From the NCBI GenBank assembly GCA_036558265.1, contig DATBFY010000509.1, positions 1-9,721 on the forward strand: a stretch of DNA of 9,721 nt, given 5' to 3'. Under the pieces are notes generated by a model that was not told the origin of the DNA, searched no databases, and was given only the letters and a program-made list of their open reading frames with translations. Below, piece by piece: positions 1 to 5,900 of the stretch. The translations under genes were made by a program, and so were the position numbers. Each line of letters begins with the position of its first letter. Position 1 is the first letter of the stretch. This DNA comes from RYN-433 sp036558265 (GTDB taxonomy: Bacteria; Planctomycetota; Phycisphaerae; Tepidisphaerales; Tepidisphaeraceae).

Positions 1-308
1 GCCCTGAAAACGCGCCCCACGTCGCGTGCCCCGTGGATGACGCGAAGGACTTCTACGCCATCGGCGAGCGGCAGATAACAGACCAGGTAGTTGCGAAATC
101 CCTTGATCGGCCAGATACGAAGCCCCGCAACGGCCGGATTATTCGTGGGGAATTCAGGCCCAAGTCGGGGGAAATCCGCGAGCAGCTTGAACGCGTCGCG
201 CGCCGCCTGATATAGACGCAGCGCGGCGTCGACGTTGTCTCGAGCGATGTAATCCGCCGCCTCATCGAGGTCAGCCTTCGCGCGATCGTGGACGACCAGG
301 CGCCCCAT
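1..308 (-). CDS. ParE/RelE-family toxin of a type II toxin-antitoxin pair (3' end outside window)
   Basis: This reading frame opens at an ATG (308-306) and runs off the left edge after 102 codons without a stop, so the C-terminus is missing. The N-terminus (MGRLVVHDRAKADLDEAADY) and the later stretches GLRIWPIKGFRNYLVCY and VLRVIHGARD are the typical ParE/RelE pattern: an N-terminal helical hairpin followed by a small beta sheet that ends in HGARD. Family knowledge: ParE toxins poison DNA gyrase while RelE toxins cleave mRNA on the ribosome; the sequence does not settle which applies here. The start ATG overlaps the antitoxin stop by one base (TGATG), a common arrangement for translational coupling that keeps antitoxin ahead of toxin. 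The family is usually about 95-105 residues, so little should be missing. The family call is firm; the target is unknown. Confidence 0.88.
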   Translation of the reverse strand, partial: MGRLVVHDRAKADLDEAADYIARDNVDAALRLYQAARDAFKLLADFPRLGPEFPTNNPAVAGLRIWPIKGFRNYLVCYLPLADGVEVLRVIHGARDVGRVFR

Positions 309-616
309 CAGCGCGGTCGGCCGTTCGAATGACGCTGGAGGAATCGGCGGCGCATCTCGTCCCAATCGGCGTCGGTCATCTCCGAAGCGGGGCTGCCCAA
401 CCCTTCGAGCACCTTGGCCTCAAGCTCGCCCTCCGAACGCGCGGTAAGATGCTCGGGCGCGCCCAAATCGTGCAGGACATCGGCGGCGCCCGGCTTGACC
501 TGCTCGCTCAGCAACGCCTGAACGTATTGTTCGAGGGTTCCGTGGCCGGACTCGGCGGCACGGGCGCGGAGCGCCGACTGCACATCGTCTGGAAGATCAA
601 TGATAAGTTGGGCCAT
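308..616 (-). CDS. Type II antitoxin, probable ribbon-helix-helix (ParD/CopG-like)
   Basis: A 102-residue acidic protein. Its N-terminus (MAQLIIDLPDDVQSALRARA) has the short beta strand, the LPDD turn and the helix of a ribbon-helix-helix DNA-binding domain, continuing through a second helix near residues 27-41 (TLEQYVQALLSEQV). The rest (about 50-102) is charged and likely to be the disordered or helical segment that wraps the toxin. It lies directly upstream of the ParE-like toxin and shares a TGATG stop/start overlap with it. A perfect 8-bp inverted repeat covers the region between its -10 box and start codon, which suggests the usual autorepression by antitoxin and toxin-antitoxin complex. 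A weak AAGG ribosome site (625-622) lies 5 bases before the ATG. Antitoxin identity is well supported by context; the exact subfamily is inferred. Confidence 0.85.
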   Translation of the reverse strand: MAQLIIDLPDDVQSALRARAAESGHGTLEQYVQALLSEQVKPGAADVLHDLGAPEHLTARSEGELEAKVLEGLGSPASEMTDADWDEMRRRFLQRHSNGRPR

Positions 617-636
617 CAGAACCTTGACGTTCTGAT
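615..636 (-). promoter_or_regulatory. Probable autoregulatory operator of the toxin-antitoxin operon
   Basis: ATCAGAAC (615-622) and GTTCTGAT (629-636) form a perfect 8-bp inverted repeat around a 6-bp spacer (CTTGAC). It overlaps the end of the -10 box, the predicted transcription start, the AAGG ribosome site and the first two bases of the antitoxin start codon. This is where an RHH antitoxin would bind to shut off its own operon. The symmetry is seen directly; the binding protein is inferred. Confidence 0.6.
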
Positions 637-640
637 TATA
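635..640 (-). promoter_or_regulatory. -10 box of the toxin-antitoxin operon
   Basis: The minus strand reads TATAAT, a perfect sigma70-type -10 hexamer, 18 bases before the antitoxin ATG. The predicted transcription start is near 628-629, giving a leader of only about 12 nt. No good -35 hexamer is visible at 16-18 bp spacing (TCGCGA at 663-658 is poor), so the promoter may depend on the -10 alone or on an activator. Confidence 0.6.
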
Positions 641-707
641 TCGCGGTCGAGGCGGATTCGCGATGCCGCGCGGCTCGCGCTCGCTTGGACGATCCTGCGG
701 CCGGGCC

Positions 708-1547
708 CTACTTCCGCCCCACGTCCGTCAGCATCTCTGCCGCCGACGTAGACTTCGTCCCCGCCCCGTGCGACGCCGCCCCCGCCGTCTTCGCCAGCGC
801 CTCCCTCGGCTCGCCCGAACCCGCCGCCGGGGGCACCGCCTCCCCGATCGCCACCAGTTGCGCCGTCGCCATCCGGCGGATCTCCGCCACGTGCACGTTG
901 CGCCCGGGGCAGTCCGTCGCCTTGGTCTCGCCGTGGCCGATCACGCGCTCGGCGGGAATGTTGTAGGTCTTCATCAGGAACGCCACCAGCCGCGACAGGC
1001 TCTGCAATTGCGCCCGCGTCGGGCGCTCGGTGTCGAAATTGCCCACCAGGCAGATGCCGATCCCGTACCGGTTGAAACGGTTGTCCGGCGTCTTGGCGTG
1101 GGCACCCCACTTCTGCTTAGGCCAGCGCGGGCCGACCTCGATCTGCCCGTCCGCCGTGTCCGTCCCGTTGCCGACGACGAAATGGTAGCCCAGCTCGTCC
1201 CAACCCTTGGCGCGGTGCATCTTGTCGAACGCCTTCGCGCCGCCCGCGGGCGTCGCGCTGTGGTGGATCACGATCCACCGCCAGTCGTTCGCCTTGGCGT
1301 GCGGGATCCAGTCCGACGGCACGTTGAACGCCGCGGCGACCGGCTTCTGAACCTGCGGCGCGGGGGCGGGCTTGGGCGTCTCCTTGACGGGCTCAGGGGC
1401 AGGCGGCGGCGGCGCGGGCGCGACCACCAGCGGGCCATTGAAGTTCGCCGGCGGCAACTGCTCCACCACCGGCTTCTCCTGGCAACCGCCAGCGCCCAAC
1501 CAAACGCAGCCCGCGAAAAGGAACAACGACCAGGTGTGCTTCGCCAT
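708..1547 (-). CDS. N-acetylmuramoyl-L-alanine amidase, PGRP/Amidase_2 type, predicted lipoprotein
   Basis: Predicted zinc amidase cutting the MurNAc-L-Ala bond of peptidoglycan. From the ATG at 1547 it has 279 residues. A short basic start (MAKH) and hydrophobic stretch end at Cys22 (LGAGGC), a plausible lipobox, so it is probably a lipid-anchored envelope protein. A Pro/Ala-rich linker spans about 42-70. The Amidase_2 domain spans about 85-230. By family alignment the zinc ligands should be His95 (VIHHSAT), His205 and Cys213 (GHGETKATDCPG), with Tyr121 (GYHF) catalytic. Thr211 occupies the position that is Lys in T7 lysozyme and Thr in amidase-active animal PGRPs. The Ala/Gly-rich tail (about 235-279) has no recognised domain. 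An in-frame ATG at 1559 adds four residues; neither has a good Shine-Dalgarno. Longer upstream starts would bury the signal peptide. It stands alone between two long spacers. Confidence 0.9.
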   Translation of the reverse strand: MAKHTWSLFLFAGCVWLGAGGCQEKPVVEQLPPANFNGPLVVAPAPPPPAPEPVKETPKPAPAPQVQKPVAAAFNVPSDWIPHAKANDWRWIVIHHSATPAGGAKAFDKMHRAKGWDELGYHFVVGNGTDTADGQIEVGPRWPKQKWGAHAKTPDNRFNRYGIGICLVGNFDTERPTRAQLQSLSRLVAFLMKTYNIPAERVIGHGETKATDCPGRNVHVAEIRRMATAQLVAIGEAVPPAAGSGEPREALAKTAGAASHGAGTKSTSAAEMLTDVGRK

Positions 1548-1892
1548 CCGTGGCCCCATGAATGCGCCCGCCCGATGCACGACGTTCCGCCGCCGCCATC
1601 CGGGGGTAGCCGAGGGTGATGATGATGATTGTGCCACGCGCGCGACCGCCTTTCACGTCAAGGACGACCGACCGATCCTGCGCGGCACGCGCTCCGCTGG
1701 GCATCCGTGCCCGGCGTACCGCTATGTCTTCTATCGGACGCCCCGAATTAATTCCAGAATCGCCGTGCGTGAAAATCGGCAGCTTTTGCACGAAATCCGT
1801 GCCGTCTATTCCGCCCGGGCGACCTGTGGATTCTGGGGAAACCTCGCCTGTCGGGGGTTCCCCGCCAACGCCCGGCCCGTTCCTCCCCGCCC
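1548..1892. other. 345-bp spacer without a gene
   Basis: No convincing coding region lies here on either strand; the open frames crossing it are antisense extensions of the neighbouring genes and resemble no family I know. It should contain the promoter of the amidase gene, but I could not pick a convincing -35/-10 pair on the minus strand. Visible small features are a 10-bp palindrome GAATTAATTC (1745-1754), a run of TGA trinucleotides near 1618-1629, and a GC-rich inverted repeat close to the end of the thioredoxin gene. The stretch 1720-1800 is less GC-rich than its surroundings. Confidence 0.5.
1835..1863 (-). terminator. Possible hairpin terminator after the thioredoxin-like gene
   Basis: GGGGAA (1835-1840) can pair with TTCCCC (1858-1863), and after a bulged A, CC (1842-1843) with GG (1856-1857). 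It begins about 30 bases beyond the thioredoxin stop codon. There is no U-rich tract on the minus strand after it, so it is not a canonical intrinsic terminator. A competing small hairpin, CGGGG (1852-1856) with CCCCG (1860-1864), uses the same bases. Confidence 0.25.
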
Positions 1893-2468
1893 TCAATCCC
1901 CATGCTTCTGCCGCAACCGCGCGCTCAACCGCAGCATCAGTTGCACCCGCTCGAATTCGTCCAGCCAGTCCTGCAGCGTCGCCGCCGTCTCGTCCCGGTC
2001 GGGCGGCCCGATCGCGATCGGGCACGCCGCGCCAAGCTGCTTGCGCGCCAGCGCCCGATATCGCGCCAGCGACCGGTCGCCGGCCAGCGAGCAGAACTCG
2101 AAATCCTCCGCCATGAACACCGCCACCGGCACTCGATCCCCGCCATTGATCCGCACCTGCTCAGCCAGATCCCGGTGCTGATCCCGATCCAGGATCCGCA
2201 CCTGCACCCGCGCCGGATTCCCCTCCGCGATCCGCTGCAACAGCGGACATTGCGTCACGCAGTCACCGCACCAGATCCCGCTCACCAGCAGCACCTTCAT
2301 CTCTCGCGCAAAGCCCGCTACCAACCCCTGCTGCCCCTCCGTCAGCCGCGCCGCTTCATACACCTGCCCCCACCGCCTTCGCTGCTCGTCCGTCCCCGTT
2401 TCGACATACCTGCCGTACGGAAGCGCCACCTCGAACTTCGCCGCCAGAAACTCCGCTTTCAGCATCAC
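1893..2468 (-). CDS. Thioredoxin-family protein with WCGDC active site
   Basis: A 191-residue soluble protein with no signal peptide. Residues about 56-125 form the thioredoxin-like core: strand MKVLLVSGIWCGDC with the redox pair Cys67/Cys70, a third cysteine Cys74, strand VQVRILDRDQ, and the cis-proline segment RVPVAVF (Pro114) before a further strand. The N-terminal 50 residues (KFEVALPYGRYVETGT) and the helical C-terminal part match the uncharacterised thioredoxin-like group often annotated Thioredoxin_9, which carries WCGDC instead of WCGPC. A cytoplasmic thiol-disulfide role is likely; the physiological partner is unknown. Two adjacent ATG codons (2468 and 2465) could start it, and the preceding ribosome site is weak (GAGAAG-like). 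It follows the VOC gene by only 24 bp on the same strand, so the two are probably co-transcribed. Confidence 0.82.
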   Translation of the reverse strand: MMLKAEFLAAKFEVALPYGRYVETGTDEQRRRWGQVYEAARLTEGQQGLVAGFAREMKVLLVSGIWCGDCVTQCPLLQRIAEGNPARVQVRILDRDQHRDLAEQVRINGGDRVPVAVFMAEDFEFCSLAGDRSLARYRALARKQLGAACPIAIGPPDRDETAATLQDWLDEFERVQLMLRLSARLRQKHGD

Positions 2469-2492
2469 TTGCTTCTCACTTCTCGCTTCTGA

Positions 2493-2837
2493 CTACTTCT
2501 TCTCATACACCGTCTCCCCCGGCGGATAACAGATCAACTCCACCGCGTTGCCGAACGGATCGGCGATGTAGATGCCGGTGGTGCCGTCGCGGTGGTGGTC
2601 GATGGGGATCCCTGCCTGTCGCGAAGCCTCCTCCAGCTCCCCCTCGCTCACCCTCACCGCCACGTGCGGCGGGTGCTGCGTCGGGGTCACCAGCGCGAGC
2701 TTGGTTCCGCCTAAGTTCAGAAAGGCCCACGTCTTATCCTGATAGAGCACGTGCGCCCCCAGCTTCTCGCGATACCACCGGACGCTCCGGTCGATGTCGT
2801 TCGACGGCACCGCCACGTGATCGAACGTCAACGCCAT
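2493..2837 (-). CDS. VOC-superfamily (glyoxalase/bleomycin-resistance fold) protein
   Basis: A 114-residue single-domain protein with the paired beta-alpha-beta-beta-beta pattern of the vicinal oxygen chelate fold. The N-terminal half opens with MALTFDHVAVPSNDIDRSV and ends near residue 50. The second half opens with HVAVRVSEGELEE and closes with YIADPFGNAVELICYP. Likely metal ligands by family position are His7, His58 and Glu100. VOC proteins usually work as dimers and include glyoxalase I, dioxygenases and antibiotic-binding proteins; nothing here fixes the substrate. The start at 2837 is chosen because GGGAGGT (2849-2843) lies 6 bases upstream and the conserved first strand starts right there; the frame stays open further upstream but without family resemblance. 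It begins 64 bp after the large OstA-like gene ends and is followed 24 bp later by the thioredoxin gene. Confidence 0.85.
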   Translation of the reverse strand: MALTFDHVAVPSNDIDRSVRWYREKLGAHVLYQDKTWAFLNLGGTKLALVTPTQHPPHVAVRVSEGELEEASRQAGIPIDHHRDGTTGIYIADPFGNAVELICYPPGETVYEKK

Positions 2838-2842
2838 GACCG

Positions 2843-2849
2843 ACCTCCC
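2843..2849 (-). promoter_or_regulatory. Shine-Dalgarno site deciding the VOC gene start
   Basis: The minus strand reads GGGAGGT six bases before the ATG at 2837. It is a strong match to the anti-Shine-Dalgarno sequence and shows that this organism uses such sites for at least some genes. Confidence 0.75.
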
Positions 2850-2901
2850 ATAATCGACCTCGTGGCCCGATTCTAGCGCCGCCGCCCGCCCCGTCCACCC
2901 C

Positions 2902-5900
2902 TCATCTCGCCATCCGAACCATGACCCCGCGCGACTTGACCTCAGCCGTCTCGAGGTTGTACTGAACCTCCTCGGCCCGCCGTGACCCACCCGCCTGCGA
3001 CGCGACGTTGAACTCGACCATTTCGCGCTCGTTGCCCCGGGCGACGAGCCAGTGCGTCCGCGGATCGTATTCCATGTACAAGGCGTGGATCTCCGCGCCC
3101 GGGCCGTTGAACACCAGGTGCCCCGTCCCCGTCACCCGCTTGAGCTGCATCTTCTGCTCCTGCGGCTGCGCCGGTCGAGTCGCCGGACCGCCCGCGGCAG
3201 TCGCCATCGTCGTCGGACGCGTCGTCGGCGCTGCCGGCTCCAGGTCCGCCGTCACCGTGTTCCCCGTCAGCCGGAACACCTGCCCCCTGGGCGAGTCATC
3301 CTTATGGACGACGACCACCGGGTTCCGATCTTCCCCCGTCATCACCGCCTGGTGCTGCGCGTCGTCGTACGTGAACGTCTTGCTCCACTGGAACGCCGTG
3401 GTCCCGCGGTTGTTCTCCGCATCGGGCGACGCCTTCTGACCCGCCAGCGACGCCTCGGCCGCCGACCCCGGCGCGGGCTTGGTTGCCGGCGGACGGTGAT
3501 CCTCGACCACCATCCGACCGGGCACCGGCACGGTCATGCGCTTGGCGAGCAGGTCGTACTGCACCGTCTGCGCCTCCAGGTGCGTCCGCCGCAGGAGCGT
3601 CTGATCGTCGGCCAGCGTCACGGATGTGACCGATGCGTTCTCGTCGAAGCTGATCTCCCGCACCGTCTTGTTCGCCATGGCATCGTTGGGCCCCTTCGCC
3701 GGGCGCGTCGTCGCCGCGGCAACCTGCCGAGTTGTCGGGCGCGTCGTCGGCGCCGCGTCCACCAGCAGCATCCGCATCCGCTCCCCGCGCGCCGTGTTCT
3801 TCGCCCCTTCGGCGTCGGTCGTCACCGCCACCACCTGCCCGGTCACGTCCACCACGTTCGCCCGCCCGTCAAACGCCATCCCGCGCTGCCACGTCACGTC
3901 GATCGGCCGCTCGGCGCCGGCGCCGCCTGTCTTGTCCTCCTGCACGCCCTTCATGTTCCCCGCCCCCACCACCTGCAACTGCTGCGCATCGGGGAAGATC
4001 TCGATGATCGGACCGGAGATCGTGTTTTTCTTGTCCACGATCGTCGCGTACGGCTGGCCCAGCAGCTTGACGTTGTTCTTGCCGTCCTTGGAATCCACCA
4101 GGAGCTGGTCGGCCGTCGTCCGCGTCCCGTCCTTCGAGATGACCACGACGTTCTGGTGCGCCACCATGCTTTGCAGCTCCGCACTGGCACTTTGCGATTC
4201 GCTCGGGCGCGTGCTGGGCCGCAGCGTGACCGCCAGGTGCCCCGCGCGCAGATCCTGCTCCGGATCGATCGCGTGGACCTGCCCGTCCGCGTTGATGATG
4301 TCCGGATACAGCTTCCCGTCGGCGGCCGTCGCCGTCTGCATCGTCAGGCGGTCGCAGTCGATCTTCTGCGTTTTCCTTGAGCTGTCGGTGATCTCGCAGT
4401 GAACGGTGCCGGTCGCCACGAGCTGTTTGAGGTCGCTGCGGATCGCCGGGCGCGTCGTCGGCCGCGACGCCGGCGGCGCCGGCGGAACTGCGGCTTTGAT
4501 CTGCTTATCCAGTTCCGCCAGGTCCGCCTGCCCCTGCGCAACCTGCTTTTTCAGTTCCTCCGCCTTCACGAGGTTCTGTCCCAGCGAGGACAGGGCGGTC
4601 TTGCGCGCTTCCAGCTCGCCTTTGACTTTCGCAACGTCGTCGGTCAGTGCCTTGGGGGCGGACTCGGCGCCGCCGGCCTGGGCGACCATCAGCTCGCGCT
4701 CGCGGAGGCGTGCCCCAAGCTGATCCACGCTCAGCATCAGCGTTTCCTGCGCCGCGTTGAAGTTCCCGTCCGGCACGGCCTTGCTCAGCTCAGCCAGCGC
4801 CCCCTGCTGATCCGCCAGCGCGCGCGATACCGCCGCCCGGCGCTCCCCCAGCGCCGCGGGCCGCGTCGCCGCCCCCTTCGTCGTATCGAAGGCCAGTTCC
4901 AGCGCGTCCGAGTTGAGCTTGAGCTGCGGATGATCGATCGCCACGTTCCCATCCAGCTCCGCCCGCTCGATGTTCATCGAGCCGCCGGATGCCACGGAGT
5001 TGGCTGATCCCGCCGACCCGTCATTCGCGAAGTACAGCGTGCAGGTCTTGCTCCACTTCGCCAAAAGCGGCGCCCCCGGCTTGCCGTTCTCATCCTCCTG
5101 CGGGAAGCGCGCATCGCTCACCCCGTACAGGATCGCCTGGTGCTTGGGCTGGAAGAAGTCCATCCGCGTGGTGTGTACCAGCGAGCCCTTGGTGTCCTTC
5201 ATGACCACGGGCTGGTCCGGCGCGATGGGCGTGAGCAGCATCGCCTGGTCTTCGGTGCGCCAGGTCAGGGTCCCGGAGAGGATCGTCGAGCCCTGCTGGG
5301 TCGCGGTCACCGGCGTCCCCTCGATCCGCACGACCGCCTCGCCATCCTTGATCGGGTTCTCCGGCCCCACCGCCAGGGGCTCGACCAGCAGCTTGCCGGT
5401 CCAGGTGATGATGACGGGTTTCTCGTCTTCGCCGCTCGGCTTTGTCGTCGGCGCGGCACGCCGGCGTGCCACCGCACGCGCCGTTCGCTGGGTCGTGGGC
5501 GCGGTGGTCGGCGAGATGGCAACCGAGGTCGGCTGTGTCGCCGCCGCCGTGCTCCGGGATTTCTTCCCCTTCGCCCCCGGCTGCGTCGCCGGCGCAGGCC
5601 CGTTCTCCGGACCCTCCTGATCCTTCATCAGGAAGTCCACGCTCATCTTGTTCCCCGTCACGACCAGGTCCTGGCCCTGCACGATCTTCACGTTGTCGTG
5701 GAAGATCGCCCGGTACAGCGGCGGATCGGTGTTCGGCGTGATCTTGGGCTTGGGCAATGACGGCCTGACCCGCCGCGTCGTCGGCGCAGCCGTGGCCCCC
5801 TGCTGCTGCTGCTGCCCCGCAATCGCCTCGCCCGTCGCCGCCCGCCCCCGCGCCGCCAGCATCACCGGCAAGGGCACTCCACCCCTCATCCCCTCCCCCC

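Noticed and set aside
663..1619. A 318-codon plus-strand open frame opposite the amidase gene
   Set aside because: It is Arg/Pro/Leu-rich with no family resemblance and mirrors the high-GC amidase codons; an antisense shadow.
2838..2990. Upstream extension of the VOC protein to 165 residues
   Set aside because: The extra 51 codons overlap the end of the giant gene, do not look like the family, and precede the strong GGGAGGT site.
3052..4380. A 442-codon plus-strand open frame opposite the giant gene
   Set aside because: Composition dominated by Arg, His and Pro, no domain pattern, and fully antisense to a frame with clear protein-like features.
3200..4470. Repeated GTCGTCGG units as a CRISPR array or binding-site array
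   Set aside because: They are irregularly spaced and in frame, explained by codons for Thr-Thr-Arg-Pro linkers.
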